A stretch of 64,000 nt of DNA from Prado023 sp963753075 (GCA_963753075.1 CAVWAR010000010.1:186001-250000); one strand, 5' to 3'. Shown: positions 8,578-17,991, counted from the stretch's first letter. Notes: generated from the letters alone by a model not told the origin. Numbers and translations are program-made.

Positions 8578-9534
8578 ATGACCGCTGATCGGTTCGGCGC
8601 CATCGCCAACGGTGAGTACACCGCCCTCGCCTCCGTTCGCGATGACCGGGCCCACAGGCTCGAGCAGTCGGCTCCGGACGTCGATCCGGGCAACGCTCCC
8701 GCCGAGCCGCACCCAGCGGCCGGTGCCGCACCATCCACGGGCGGGGCGGCGCCGAGTTCAGCTTCACCGTCGGCTCGACCTGGCTGGCGGCCGATCCCGC
8801 CCCCACAGCACGGCGCCTGGGCCTTCCTCATCGTGCCGGTCCTGTGCGGCTTCGCGGTCGCTGGGGCCACGCTGGCTGGGTGGTTGTTCCTGGCCGCATG
8901 GGTGTGCGCCTATCCGGTCGGGTACTACCTGGGCCGGGGGCTCACCGCTCGCGTGCGGCGCGGGTCGTGGACCCGACTGGCCCGGCGTGAGCGTTCGCGG
9001 GCCGTCCCCTGGGCGGTCATCACGGCTGCACTCGGACTCCCGCTCGCCATGACCCGACCGTGGTTGCTTGGCGTGGCGGCCCCGCTGGCCCTGTTGTGGG
9101 GGCTGGGGCTGTGGGTGGCCGCCCGGCGGGGGGAACGCAGCCTGTCCAATGACCTCATGCTCGTGGCCCAGGCGGCGGTGGCGCTGCCCCTGAGCGTTGC
9201 CGTCGTGACCGGTGTGGACGATCTGTCAGGTGCCCTGGCTGGGCCGACGCTCCAGGCCACAGCTGTGGTGGCCGCCTACCTCGCAGGTTCAGTCCTGCAC
9301 GTGAAGTCGCTGCTTCGGGAGGCCGGGAACACCGCCTATCGCCGGGCCAACGTGATCTGGCACGGCGCGCTCGTGGTCGCGTCCGCCCTGCTCAGCCCCT
9401 GGTGGCTGGTCGGCACGGCTCCCGCCCTGCTCCGGGCGATCCTGCTGCGACCGGGCCTGCGACCCGGCGTCATCGGTGGGGTGGAGACCATCGTCGCTGT
9501 GCTGGTCGTCGTCGCGGCCTTCCTGGCCATGTGA
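8578..9534 (+). CDS. YwiC-like family membrane protein
   Basis: A 318-residue protein with a proline/alanine-rich soluble start (residues 1-75) and about eight membrane helices. The motif PPQHGAWAFLIVP after the soluble part is the hallmark of the YwiC family, and SLLREAGNTAYRRANV is a conserved loop. The function of YwiC proteins is unknown. It begins 8 nt after the META gene, so both are probably transcribed together. Confidence 0.8.
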   Translation: MTADRFGAIANGEYTALASVRDDRAHRLEQSAPDVDPGNAPAEPHPAAGAAPSTGGAAPSSASPSARPGWRPIPPPQHGAWAFLIVPVLCGFAVAGATLAGWLFLAAWVCAYPVGYYLGRGLTARVRRGSWTRLARRERSRAVPWAVITAALGLPLAMTRPWLLGVAAPLALLWGLGLWVAARRGERSLSNDLMLVAQAAVALPLSVAVVTGVDDLSGALAGPTLQATAVVAAYLAGSVLHVKSLLREAGNTAYRRANVIWHGALVVASALLSPWWLVGTAPALLRAILLRPGLRPGVIGGVETIVAVLVVVAAFLAM

Positions 9535-9628
9535 CTGCCCGCGTTCGGGTGGGCTGGCTGGCTTCGGGATCCCTCGCAGCGCTGCGCTCCCCGCTAGGCT
9601 CGGTTCACGCCAAGGGAGGGAGGCCCGG

Positions 9629-10288
9629 ATGAGCCAGGGCTCAGGTGCTCTGATTCGCGCGGCTGACGGCGAGCGCGTGTCCAAGCGCCGCCTGATCGTC
9701 AACGGGGTTCTTCGACCGGTGGGAATCGTGGCCCTCACCCTGCTGATCTACTGGTTGGTTCCCGTTGAGGGCGCCGCAGGTTCACGAGCCACCGGTCTCG
9801 CCGCAGTCGTGGGGATCGTGGTCATCCTGGTCGTATTCGTCTGGCAGCTGACACGGATCAGCAAGTCCGCGAATCCGATCGAGGCCGCGCTCGAGGCCGT
9901 GGGCCTGGTGTTCGGGATGTTCATCTGCATGTTCGCCCTGCTGTACGTGTCCATCTCAGTAGGGGATCCCGACGCTTTCAGTGAGGTGATCACGAGGGCG
10001 GGCGGAATCTACTTCACCGTGACCGTCCTGGCCACGGTCGGGTTCGGGGACATCACGCCGGTCAACGACACGGCCAGGCTCATCGTGACCATCCAGATGG
10101 TCATCGGGATGACCCTCATCGGGGCGGCGATCAAGGCAGTCAGCTTCTCGGCCAAGGCGGCCGTCACAGCCCGCCATCCGGCGGAGGTCGCCGAGATCAG
10201 CTCGAGGACGCCGCCGCCAACCGATCCCTCGAGGACCACCAGCCACGACTCGGGCGACAGCTCGGGGGATCGAGACGCGGGCGCCTGA
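9629..10288 (+). CDS. Two-helix potassium channel-like protein
   Basis: A 219-residue protein of the ion-channel (Ion_trans_2) type. Four hydrophobic segments are visible; the last two flank a pore loop with the selectivity filter TVGFGD (about residue 135), which selects K+. A basic, Ser/Thr/Pro-rich tail of about 45 residues follows; there is no RCK domain. The ATG has a strong GGGAGGGAGG site; the longer upstream frame is rejected. A TAGGCT -10-like box lies at 9595-9600. A close relative is at 15621, also with a soluble N-terminus. Confidence 0.82.
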   Translation: MSQGSGALIRAADGERVSKRRLIVNGVLRPVGIVALTLLIYWLVPVEGAAGSRATGLAAVVGIVVILVVFVWQLTRISKSANPIEAALEAVGLVFGMFICMFALLYVSISVGDPDAFSEVITRAGGIYFTVTVLATVGFGDITPVNDTARLIVTIQMVIGMTLIGAAIKAVSFSAKAAVTARHPAEVAEISSRTPPPTDPSRTTSHDSGDSSGDRDAGA

Positions 10289-10289
10289 T

Positions 10290-11072
10290 GTGACTGAGGC
10301 CCTGCAGCTGGCTCTGCTCCTGGTCATGATGCTCGTGGCAAGTGTCACGACGTTCCAGGTGAGCCGGCGTTGGTACGTCCCCCTGGCCCTGGCCTGGACG
10401 GTGGCCTTCCTGGCATTCGGCTCGTTGGTAGCAGATCTGTCGTTGTCCGAGATGGCGCTGACCAACTGGATCACGGGGCTGATCTGGGCGCTGGGGTGCA
10501 TCGGGGTGGTGACCGTCGCAATGACGGTGGGGGTCGCAGTCCCCAGGCTTCATCCACTGTTCGCCGACGAGCGCATCATGAACACCAGCGGCGTTCAGGT
10601 GGCCCACAAGTCGCTGGTAGAAGTCCCCCTGGGCACGGTCCTGCTCGAGGAGATCGTCTTCCGCTCGGTCCTGCTCGGCATGGTCACCAGCATGTTCGGC
10701 ACGGTGGCAGGCGTCCTGGGCTCGTCGTTCCTCTTCGGTCTCTGGCACATCCTGCCGGCCCTGGAGATGCACGGCTCGCACTCGTTGACAAGCCAGCTGG
10801 GAGCGGGTTGGCGGGCGAAGCTGGCCACCGTGGCCGTCACGATCCTGGCGACCGGCGGCGCCGGCATCGTGTTCGCGATGCTGGTCGTCCTCAGCGGCAG
10901 CGTGCTGGCCCCGATGGGGCTGCACTGGGCCACGAACGGGCCCGGGTCGATCGCAGCCTGGCTGGTCGGGCGTCGCCAAGCACGCAGCGCTGCCCGGGCG
11001 GCTGCCGAGGCGTCGGGTGCCGAGCCATCTGGTGAACCGGCTGAGGAGCCGGGCGAGTCCGACCCGGCCTAG
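10290..11072 (+). CDS. CPBP family intramembrane metalloprotease
   Basis: A 260-residue membrane protein with about seven helices. The CPBP/CAAX protease motifs are present: LLEEIVFRS (EExxxR, about residue 117), FGLWHIL (HxxH-type first histidine) and HWATNGPG near the end. These proteins cleave or process substrates within the membrane. GTG 10290 starts 1 nt after the channel gene's stop, so the two are co-transcribed. Its C-terminal tail is acidic and alanine-rich. Its stop overlaps that of the marR gene on the other strand. Confidence 0.85.
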   Translation: MTEALQLALLLVMMLVASVTTFQVSRRWYVPLALAWTVAFLAFGSLVADLSLSEMALTNWITGLIWALGCIGVVTVAMTVGVAVPRLHPLFADERIMNTSGVQVAHKSLVEVPLGTVLLEEIVFRSVLLGMVTSMFGTVAGVLGSSFLFGLWHILPALEMHGSHSLTSQLGAGWRAKLATVAVTILATGGAGIVFAMLVVLSGSVLAPMGLHWATNGPGSIAAWLVGRRQARSAARAAAEASGAEPSGEPAEEPGESDPA

Positions 11073-11524
11073 GTGCTGGGGCGCAGGGCCTCGGCGACCT
11101 TGATGCAGGCCGTCCCGAAGGCCTCGAACTCCTCGGGAGTGAGTTGGTCGAGGAGGTTCCGGCGCACGCTCTCGACATGGTCCGGGGCGGCGGCGACGAT
11201 CGTGTCCCAGCCGTGCTCAGTGAGGACCGCGAACATCCCCCGGCCGTCCTGCTCGCACACCTCGCGGGTGACCAGGTCGGCCTTGGTCATCCGGTCGATC
11301 TGGTGCGACAACCGGCTGCGCGAGAGCTGAACACGGTCGGCCAATGTGCTCATCCGAATCCGTCGCTTGGGGCTCTCGGAGAGCTCGACGAGGATCTGGT
11401 AGTCGGTACCGGTCAGCCCATGCAACTCCTGCAGGTCCCGGTTGAGGCGGTCGGGCAGCAGCATGCTGGCCGCGATCCAGCCACGCCAGAGTGTCTGCTC
11501 CTCATCGGTCAGCCAGCGAGTCAT
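11069..11524 (-). CDS. MarR family transcriptional regulator
   Basis: A 151-residue winged-helix protein: MTRWLTDEEQ start, dimerisation helices at both ends, and the DNA-binding helix with QLSRSRLSHQIDRM followed by a wing containing EQDGRGMFAVLT. The start at 11524 fits relatives, and a TACCAT -10-like hexamer lies 7 nt before it (leaderless); ATG 11531-11533 is the alternative, adding three residues. It lies downstream of map in the same direction. Ligand and targets are unknown. Confidence 0.85.
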   Translation of the reverse strand: MTRWLTDEEQTLWRGWIAASMLLPDRLNRDLQELHGLTGTDYQILVELSESPKRRIRMSTLADRVQLSRSRLSHQIDRMTKADLVTREVCEQDGRGMFAVLTEHGWDTIVAAAPDHVESVRRNLLDQLTPEEFEAFGTACIKVAEALRPST

Positions 11525-11556
11525 GCCCCCCATGGTACCCGGCGGTTGAATTGTGA

Positions 11557-11576
11557 ATCAGGACGAAGGTCCTGAT
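11557..11576 (-). terminator. Perfect hairpin between map and marR
   Basis: ATCAGGAC / GTCCTGAT with a 4-nt GAAG loop is a perfect 8-bp stem touching the map stop codon. It may end the map transcript; since it also lies 33-52 nt upstream of marR it could instead be a MarR operator. No T tract follows. Confidence 0.5.
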
Positions 11577-12442
11577 CAGGGCAGCGTCAGGATCTCAGTG
11601 CCCTCCTCGGTGACGAGCAGGGTGTGCTCGAACTGCGCGGTCCAGCTCCCATCGGCGGTCACGGCCGTCCAGCCGTCGGACCACATCCGGAAGTCGTAGG
11701 TGCCCAGCGTGAGCATCGGCTCGATGGTGAAGGTCATCCCGGGCAGCATCACCGTGTCGGCCTGCGGGTCGTCGAAGTGCGGGATGACCAGGCCCGTGTG
11801 GAACGACGTGCCGATTCCGTGGCCGGTGAAGTCACGCACCACTCCGTAGCCGAATCGCTTCGCGTAGGACTCGATGACCCGGCCGATCACGTTGATGGGC
11901 CGGCCGGGGCGCACAGCCTTGATGGAGCGCAGCGTGGCCTCCTTGGTGCGCTCGACGAGCAGCCGTACCTCCTCGTCGACATCGCCGACCAGGAACGTGG
12001 CGTTCGTATCACCGTGCACACCGCCCACGAAGCCCGTGATGTCGATGTTGCAGATGTCGCCCTCCTGCAGCACCGTGTCGTCGGGGATGCCGTGGCAGAT
12101 CACCTCGTTGAGGCTGCTGCACAGCGATTTGGGGAAGCCCCGGTAGCCGAGGGTGGACGGGTACGCGCCGTGGTCGCAGAGGAACTCGTGGCCGATCCGG
12201 TCGAGTTCGTCGGTGCGCACTCCGGGCGCGACCGCCCGGCCGACCTCCGCCAGGGCCTGGGCCGCCAGCCGGCCGGCGACCCGCATCGCCTCGATCGTCT
12301 CGGGGTCCTTGACCTCGGACCCCGTGTACGGCGCTGGGCGGGGCTGGTCGACGTACTCGGGGCGCTCGATGCTGGCCGGGACCTGTCGGCGGGGCGAGAC
12401 CCGGCCAGCTTCCAGCGGCGCACGGGTGGGGGCGGTCGGCAT
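11576..12442 (-). CDS. map: Methionine aminopeptidase, type I
   Basis: A 288-residue enzyme that removes the N-terminal methionine from new proteins. The metal ligands are visible: NIDITGFVGGVHGDTN (two Asp), GHGIGTSFH (His), FTIEPML (Glu) and AQFEHTLLV (Glu). An actinobacterial N-terminal extension of about 40 residues contains a PASIERPEYV segment. The ATG at 12440-12442 is preceded, 6 nt away, by a TACCCT -10-like hexamer (12449-12454), suggesting a leaderless mRNA; the longer frame to 12547 overlaps the divergent small gene and is rejected. Confidence 0.94.
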   Translation of the reverse strand: MPTAPTRAPLEAGRVSPRRQVPASIERPEYVDQPRPAPYTGSEVKDPETIEAMRVAGRLAAQALAEVGRAVAPGVRTDELDRIGHEFLCDHGAYPSTLGYRGFPKSLCSSLNEVICHGIPDDTVLQEGDICNIDITGFVGGVHGDTNATFLVGDVDEEVRLLVERTKEATLRSIKAVRPGRPINVIGRVIESYAKRFGYGVVRDFTGHGIGTSFHTGLVIPHFDDPQADTVMLPGMTFTIEPMLTLGTYDFRMWSDGWTAVTADGSWTAQFEHTLLVTEEGTEILTLP

Positions 12443-12518
12443 GGGCCAAGGGTACGCAGGACACGGCCATTGTGCGCCGGTAGCGTCGATGGTGCGTCGG
12501 ACGCCCAAGGAGGACTTC

Positions 12519-12701
12519 GTGTCGTACTGGTACTGCCTGAGCCACAACGCTGTGGAGCCCGATGAGGGCTGCGCCCACGCTGAGCGGCTGGGCCCATACC
12601 CGGATCGCGCGGCGGCCGAGGGGGCGCTCGATCGGGCCCACCGTCGTTCCGAGGACTGGGACCACGACGTTCGCTGGAACGACGCCGATCTCGAGGACTG
12701 A
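12519..12701 (+). CDS. Small conserved actinobacterial protein (SPOR-like, YWYC motif)
   Basis: A 60-residue protein starting with GTG and SYWYCL, followed by the segment EPDEGCAHAERLGPYP and an acidic end. This matches a small actinobacterial family described as SPOR-domain-like: the aromatic start and DRLGPY-like motif recur in relatives. AAGGAGG lies 5 nt upstream of the GTG, a very strong ribosome-binding site, and a TAGCGT -10-like box lies at 12481-12486. Divergent from map. Function unknown. Confidence 0.75.
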   Translation: MSYWYCLSHNAVEPDEGCAHAERLGPYPDRAAAEGALDRAHRRSEDWDHDVRWNDADLED

Positions 12702-12782
12702 CCCGGTCAGGGGTGGTCGCCCCACTCGCTCGAGGGCAACGCCCCATCTGGCCCGGCTGCCTGCTCGGCTGGCCTGCCAGGG

Positions 12783-13643
12783 TCAGCTGTACTGGTGCTC
12801 CGGTCCCGGGTAGGTGCCGGTCACGACCTCATCGGCCCACTCCTGCACGGCGCCGGTGAGCACAGATCCCAAGTCGGCGTATCGCTTGACGAACTTCGGG
12901 GCCCGGCCCGGCGTGAGCCCGGCCATGTCCTGCCAGACGAGCACCTGGGCATCAGTCGTAGGGCCCGCGCCGATCCCGATGGTCGGGATTGACACGCTCC
13001 GGGTCACCCGCTCGGCCAAGTCGCTGGGGACCACTTCGAGCACGATCGCGAATGCGCCTGCGGCCTCCATGGCCTTGGCGTCCTGCATCAGGATCTCGCC
13101 GTCCTCGCCGCGGCCCTGCACCCGGTACCCGCCGAGCTGGTTGACCGACTGCGGGGTCAGGCCCAGGTGTGCCATCACGGGGATGCCCGCGCCGACCAGA
13201 GCCTCGACCTGCGGCAGGACTCGGGCGCCACCCTCGAGCTTCACGGCCTGGACGCCGGCCTCCTTCATGAACCGGGATGCGGTGTCCAGCGCCTGCTGCG
13301 GTGACCCCTGGTAGGAGCCGAACGGGAGGTCACCGACGACCAGTGCACGCCGGGAGCCGCGGACCACCGCAGCCGCGAGGGGGAGCAGGTCGTCGACGGT
13401 CACTGGCACAGTCGAGTCGTAGCCGTAGACGACCATGGCCGCGGAGTCCCCGACCAGCATGACCGGGATGCCGGCCTCGTCGAAGATGCGCGCCGTCAGG
13501 GCGTCGTATGCGGTGATCATCGGCCACTTCTCACCACGTGCCTTGGCGGCGATGAGTTCGCGCGTGGTCACGCGACGGCCGGTCGAGGCGGCTCCGTAGA
13601 GGGTGGGGGTCCGATCAGGTGTGCCGGCGGCGGGCATGCTCAT
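12783..13643 (-). CDS. panB: 3-methyl-2-oxobutanoate hydroxymethyltransferase
   Basis: A 286-residue enzyme for the first committed step of pantothenate (and so CoA) synthesis: it adds a hydroxymethyl group from methylene-tetrahydrofolate to ketoisovalerate. Motifs: ITAYDALTARIFDEAG, MLVGDSAAMVVYG (Mg2+ Asp), VKLEGG (catalytic Lys/Glu), VMAHLGLTPQSV and IGIGAGP. The start MSMPAAG is preferred because GGGAGA lies 6-7 nt upstream; ATG 13658 would add five residues. Reading the same way as nadE upstream, it supplies a cofactor precursor next to NAD synthesis. Confidence 0.95.
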   Translation of the reverse strand: MSMPAAGTPDRTPTLYGAASTGRRVTTRELIAAKARGEKWPMITAYDALTARIFDEAGIPVMLVGDSAAMVVYGYDSTVPVTVDDLLPLAAAVVRGSRRALVVGDLPFGSYQGSPQQALDTASRFMKEAGVQAVKLEGGARVLPQVEALVGAGIPVMAHLGLTPQSVNQLGGYRVQGRGEDGEILMQDAKAMEAAGAFAIVLEVVPSDLAERVTRSVSIPTIGIGAGPTTDAQVLVWQDMAGLTPGRAPKFVKRYADLGSVLTGAVQEWADEVVTGTYPGPEHQYS

Positions 13644-13811
13644 GTGGATCTCTCCCATCTCGAGGCTCGCACTCGGAGTCCCCGGACGACCTCAATGGTG
13701 GCATGTCGTGTGCTGAGTTGCCACAGCGGTGGTACCCGGCGAGCGCCACCGGGAAACCCCGATCGGCGTTCTCGGCGGAAGCCCCTCGATCCAGCGGCGA
13801 GGCGCGCGCAG

Positions 13812-15536
13812 TCAGTCCGCGGTCTCCCGGTAGCGGTTCGTGATCGGCTGACGGCGATCCCGGCCGAAGGAGCGTGGCGTGATCTTCGTGCCGATCGGGT
13901 ACTGGCGGCGCTTGTACTCAGCGAGGTCGGTCATCCGCAGCACCCGCTCGACCAGCGCCCGGTCGTGGCCCATGGCGACCAGTTCCTCGGCTCCTCGGTC
14001 GCGCTCGACGTACTCGTCGAGGATGGCGTCGAGGGTCTCGTAGTCGGGCAGCGAGTCGGCGTCCACCTGGCCCGGGCGCAGCTCGGCCGACGGGGGCTTG
14101 TCGATTGAGCTCGGCGGGATGGGCGGAGTCTGGCCGAGCCGCTCAGCCTCGCCGTTGCGCCATCGGGCCAGGCGGAACACCCACGTCTTCGGGACGTCCT
14201 TGATGGGCCCGAAGCCGCCGACGGCATCTCCGTAGATCGTGGAGTACCCCACCGACAGCTCACTCTTGTTCCCAGGAGCGAGCACCAGGTGGCCGTCCTG
14301 GTTGCTGCTCGCCATGACGGTAACCCCGCGGATGCGGGCCTGCAGGTTCTCCTCGGCCAGGCCGCTGAGCTCCATGGCGGACATGAACGCGTCGAACATG
14401 GGCTCGATCGGGATCCGGCGGATATGCGCCCCCACACGCTCGGCGAGGTCGAACGCGTCGTCCTGGGAGTGCTGTGACGAGTACTTGCTGGGCATGGAGA
14501 TGCCGTGGACGTTCTCCCCGCCGAGGGCGTCCGCGGCGATCGCTGCCACCAGCGCGGAGTCGATCCCGCCGGACATGCCGAACGTGACCGAGCGGAAGCC
14601 GTTCTTGCGCACGTAGTCGCGCAGGCCGACCACGAGCGCCTGGTACATCTCGGCCTCGTCAGTGAGGCGGTGGCCGATCAGTGGTGCAGGGAGGCGCTCG
14701 TAGGTCGGTACCGGGTCCGCGCTGATCACGGCCGTGCAGTAGCCGGCCCCCGCGGGCAGGTCGAGGTCGACGACGAGCAGAGCCTCGACGAACTGCGGCG
14801 CGCGGGCGATCAGCGCCCCGTCGGCACCGACCACGAGCGAGTCCCCGTCGAAGACCAGCTCGTCCTGGCCGCCGACCATGTTCACGTAGGCCAGCGCGGA
14901 GTCAGCCTCGACCGCCCGCCGAGAGCCGAGCTCGAGCCGGCTGTCGTCCTTGTGGACCTCATAGGGGGAGCCGTTGATCACGACCAACAGCCCGGCGTCC
15001 GCGTCGCGCACCTGGGCCACCGGGCCACCGTCCTGCCAGAGGTCCTCGCAGATGGCCAGGGCCACGTCCACGGCATGCACCCGGACCACGCATGGCTGCG
15101 TGCCGGACACGAAGTAGCGGAACTCGTCGAACACCCCGTAGTTGGGCAGGTGGTGCTTGGCGTACCGGGCCACGACCGCACCGCCGTGCAGCACCGCCGC
15201 GGCGTTGATGGGTGCCCCGCGGGGTGTGCCCAGGGGGTGATCGCGACCACCGTCGCGCAGGTCGAGGTAGCCGACGATGACCGCCATCTCGCCGAGGCCC
15301 TCGTCGGCCAGGGACACAGCCAGGGAGTCCAGCGCCCCGATGGAGGCCTGCTGGAAGGACCAACGCAGGGCAAGGTCCTCGATCGGGTAGCCGGTCAGCA
15401 CCATCTCCGGGAAGGCGACCAGGTGTGCCCCCGCTCCGGCAGCCTCCCGCGTCCGCTCGATCACGATCCGGGCGTTGCCTGCGAGGTCGCCCACCACCGG
15501 GTTGACCTGGGCCAGGGCGATTCGTAGTTGGGGCAC
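13812..15536 (-). CDS. nadE: Glutamine-dependent NAD+ synthase
   Basis: A 574-residue two-domain enzyme. The N-terminal nitrilase-type glutaminase domain (about 1-250) has the Glu-Lys-Cys triad: FPEMVLTGYP, KHHLPNYGVFDE and AICEDLWQDGG. The C-terminal NAD synthetase domain has the ATP pyrophosphatase loop SGGIDSALVAAIA (about residue 320) and NKSELSVGYSTIYGD. It makes NAD from deamido-NAD, ATP and glutamine-derived ammonia. ATG 15534-15536 begins MPQLRIALAQ, the family norm. Confidence 0.96.
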   Translation of the reverse strand: MPQLRIALAQVNPVVGDLAGNARIVIERTREAAGAGAHLVAFPEMVLTGYPIEDLALRWSFQQASIGALDSLAVSLADEGLGEMAVIVGYLDLRDGGRDHPLGTPRGAPINAAAVLHGGAVVARYAKHHLPNYGVFDEFRYFVSGTQPCVVRVHAVDVALAICEDLWQDGGPVAQVRDADAGLLVVINGSPYEVHKDDSRLELGSRRAVEADSALAYVNMVGGQDELVFDGDSLVVGADGALIARAPQFVEALLVVDLDLPAGAGYCTAVISADPVPTYERLPAPLIGHRLTDEAEMYQALVVGLRDYVRKNGFRSVTFGMSGGIDSALVAAIAADALGGENVHGISMPSKYSSQHSQDDAFDLAERVGAHIRRIPIEPMFDAFMSAMELSGLAEENLQARIRGVTVMASSNQDGHLVLAPGNKSELSVGYSTIYGDAVGGFGPIKDVPKTWVFRLARWRNGEAERLGQTPPIPPSSIDKPPSAELRPGQVDADSLPDYETLDAILDEYVERDRGAEELVAMGHDRALVERVLRMTDLAEYKRRQYPIGTKITPRSFGRDRRQPITNRYRETAD

Positions 15537-15620
15537 GGCCGGAGGCTACCGGGCGTTCGGGCATCCAGTCACGGCTCGGCATCCCGCTCGGCCTCCAGGT
15601 CGGTCGTAGTGTGATGGCCC

Positions 15621-16248
15621 ATGACCGAGGCCCCGAAGACTCCGATCCGATTGCGTGACCTCGCCCCGCACGTCCGGCGCAGGGCATGGCTGCGAGCCGG
15701 CGCGCGCAGCCTGCTGCTCTCAGTTGCCCTCCTGGTTCTGTACTTCTTGTGGCCGATCGACCAGGCCCCCAACTCCGGGCGTGAGATCAGCGCCCTGCTG
15801 GTATCGCTGACGGTCTTCGCCGTGGTGTTCGTCTTTCAGGTGCGGAGCATCAGGTCGTCCCGACTGCCCGAAGCCCGCACGATCGAGGCCCTGGCCGTGG
15901 TCATGACGCTGTTCGTCGTCCTGATGTCCGTGATCTACCTGTACATGGATGACTCGATGTCGCAGGCCTTCTCCCAACCGCTGACCCGTATGGGCGCTCT
16001 GTACTTCACGGTCACGGTGCTCACCACCGTGGGGTTTGGAGACATCTCAGCGGCAGCTGACGCGACGCGGGCAGCAGTCACCGCCCAGATGGTGCTGAAC
16101 ACAGTGTTCATCGGCGTCGTCGTCAAGGATTCTCGTAGGCGTTGGCAAGAGCCAGCGTGCGCGAGGGCCGACCCCGCCACCGGCAGGGACGACAGTCAAC
16201 GACCGAAGTGGCTCCAACCGGCTGAGTGCCCGCCGCGCTCTGAAGTGA
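15621..16248 (+). CDS. Two-helix potassium channel-like protein, frameshifted at the C-terminus
   Basis: Related to the channel at 9629: soluble basic N-terminus, hydrophobic segments, and a pore loop with TTVGFGD near residue 137. As read, the frame runs on to 16469 as nonsense over the end of the DUF2252 gene. Removing one base (the A at 16129) restores FIGVVVKVLVGVGK and a natural end at 16248 (208 residues); the downstream copy of this tail confirms that the motif should be KVLVGVGK. A TAGTGT -10-like box lies 8 nt before the ATG. Either a sequencing error or a recent mutation that leaves the pore intact. Confidence 0.7.
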
Positions 16249-16255
16249 GCCTCTG

Positions 16256-16381
16256 GCGCAGATGCTGTTCGTCGGCGTCCTCGTCAAGGTTCTTGTCGGA
16301 GTGGGCAAGGCCAGCGTCAGCGGTGCCGCCTCCGCAGCCGAGGAGGGTCAGACCAGCGCCCAAGGTACCCACCCTGACTAG
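16256..16381 (+). pseudogene. 3' end of a second, tandem channel gene
   Basis: Right after the restored channel end, one frame reads AQMLFVGVLVKVLVGVGK, then an Ala/Ser/Glu-rich tail ending in a TAG at 16379-16381. It matches the last helix and tail start of the channel just upstream (QMVLNTVFIGVVVK...). No start, no pore: only the end of a paralogous gene remains, as if the rest was lost by deletion between tandem copies. Confidence 0.6.
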
Positions 16382-16428
16382 TTTGCCGCCCTGCCCAGCG
16401 CCGGCTGCAGTTCATCGGTCCCGCGCGT

Positions 16429-17889
16429 CTACTCGCCCGCGCTGGCTGCCTCGATGCGCCCAGACTTGATCGCCTCCGTGAAGGCCGCGTAGTCCTCTTC
16501 GTTCTGCTTCGCGTAGGCCACGGCGAAATCGCCGAGCGCGCGATCCAAGGTGTCGCTTTCGCCCATGTAGCCGGCGATGGCCACGGAATCACCCGCGCGG
16601 GCGTGCGCGTGGGCCAGCGTCCCACCGCACAGGCTGGCATACCCCTTGAGCTGGTCCGGGTTCATGGCGGCGACGTCGGCCGAGCCCTTCATGTCGTGGA
16701 ACTGCCGCCAGTAGAAGTCCAACTTCTGGTCGGGCTTGCCGCTCGCGTCAGCCGAGGACCACCCCAGGTAGATGTCGCTGGCGGCCTGCATCAGTCGGCG
16801 GCCCTCCACCACGCGCTGACCGTGGTGGGAGTAGGTGCTCGCGGGCAGGTGATCGGCGAGCACCGAGGACATCGCCTCCTTGATCTGCAGGATCAACGGT
16901 TCGCCGTTGTCGACCCCCTTGAGAAGCACGATGAGGCACCGGGTGCCGACTGACCCCACGCCCACGACCTTCAGGGCGATGTCGACGATCTCGAATCGTC
17001 CGAGGAGTTCCTTGCGGCTGTCGCTCAGTGAGGCTGCGTACTGCGTGAAGCTGTCGCGCACCGTCTGGCTCAGGTCGTCCGTGGTCTTGTTCGACAGGTC
17101 GGTGAGGCGTTCCAGCACGGGCGGGTCGTTGCGGATCTGGAGCTTGCCGTCGACGGTCTCCGTCAGTTTGCCCAGGGCCCGTTGGCTTGTCTTGGACCGG
17201 GCCTTCGCCATGTTCTTGTCGAATTGCTTCTTGTCCGCCTTGGAGGGCATCACATTCTTGAGCGTGGCGATGTTGATGCTGTAGTACCAGACGTCCATGG
17301 CGCCCAGATGGGCCATCAGTGACATCGTTCGGCGGTAGGCGGCTGCCGCCTCCGTGGCAGCCTGCCTGCCCACGTCGCTGGGGAATCCATTGTCATTGCC
17401 AGCCAGGACGACGCTCGTCACGAGCCGCTTGAGGTCCCATTCCCACGGACCCTGCAGCGTCTCGTCGAAGTCGTTCACGTCGAACACCTGTCGGCGTTCC
17501 GGTGATGCGTAGGTCCCGAAGTTCGCCAGGTGCGCATCCCCGCAGATCTGCGTGAGCAGACCAGTCGTCGGCGTGCGTGCGAGGTCAGCCCCCATGATCG
17601 CCGCTCCACCCCGGAAGAAGGCGAAGGACGACTCCGACATCCGCTCATGGCGCACCGGAACGAGCCACTGGAGCCTCGAGGCATCCTGCGCCGTGAGGAT
17701 GGACACCGGATCCTCCCGGTTCGCCGCCGGCTCCCACGATGCATGTGAGGACCGCGGGACCTTGTCGCGGAGGGCGACGGCGGCCTGGGCGCGCACCGTG
17801 GCCTTGGCTGTGAGCTGCAGGGGCGCTGGGCCAGCTTCTTCCCGTGGCGTCTTCTTGTCCTTGTCCTTGGTTTTGGCCTTCTTCGTCAT
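16429..17889 (-). CDS. DUF2252 domain-containing protein
   Basis: A 486-residue cytoplasmic protein with a lysine-rich start (MTKKAKTKDKDKK) and the DUF2252 fold: FFRGGAAIMGADLA, ICGDAHLANFG (kinase-like HxDxxxxN-type loop), FDVNDFDETLQGPWEWDL (DFD-like loop), and RVVEGRRLMQAASDIYLGW. The family is kinase-like in sequence, with unknown substrate. The open frame continues 1.3 kb upstream, antisense to glnA2, but homology starts only at 17889. Divergent from glnA2, separated by about 100 nt. Confidence 0.88.
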   Translation of the reverse strand: MTKKAKTKDKDKKTPREEAGPAPLQLTAKATVRAQAAVALRDKVPRSSHASWEPAANREDPVSILTAQDASRLQWLVPVRHERMSESSFAFFRGGAAIMGADLARTPTTGLLTQICGDAHLANFGTYASPERRQVFDVNDFDETLQGPWEWDLKRLVTSVVLAGNDNGFPSDVGRQAATEAAAAYRRTMSLMAHLGAMDVWYYSINIATLKNVMPSKADKKQFDKNMAKARSKTSQRALGKLTETVDGKLQIRNDPPVLERLTDLSNKTTDDLSQTVRDSFTQYAASLSDSRKELLGRFEIVDIALKVVGVGSVGTRCLIVLLKGVDNGEPLILQIKEAMSSVLADHLPASTYSHHGQRVVEGRRLMQAASDIYLGWSSADASGKPDQKLDFYWRQFHDMKGSADVAAMNPDQLKGYASLCGGTLAHAHARAGDSVAIAGYMGESDTLDRALGDFAVAYAKQNEEDYAAFTEAIKSGRIEAASAGE

Positions 17890-17991
17890 CTGAGAATGAT
17901 GGCGCGGCGAGGGTGCCGGTGTCGCCCGCACCGGGGGGTGGCTCGGCATGTGGGCTGTGGGCGCGGCCGGGTATGGGGCAGTATGTGGTCC

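Noticed and set aside
16249..16469. Extension of the channel reading frame to 16469
   Set aside because: It overlaps the end of the DUF2252 gene and reads basic nonsense; the corrected frame ends at 16248.
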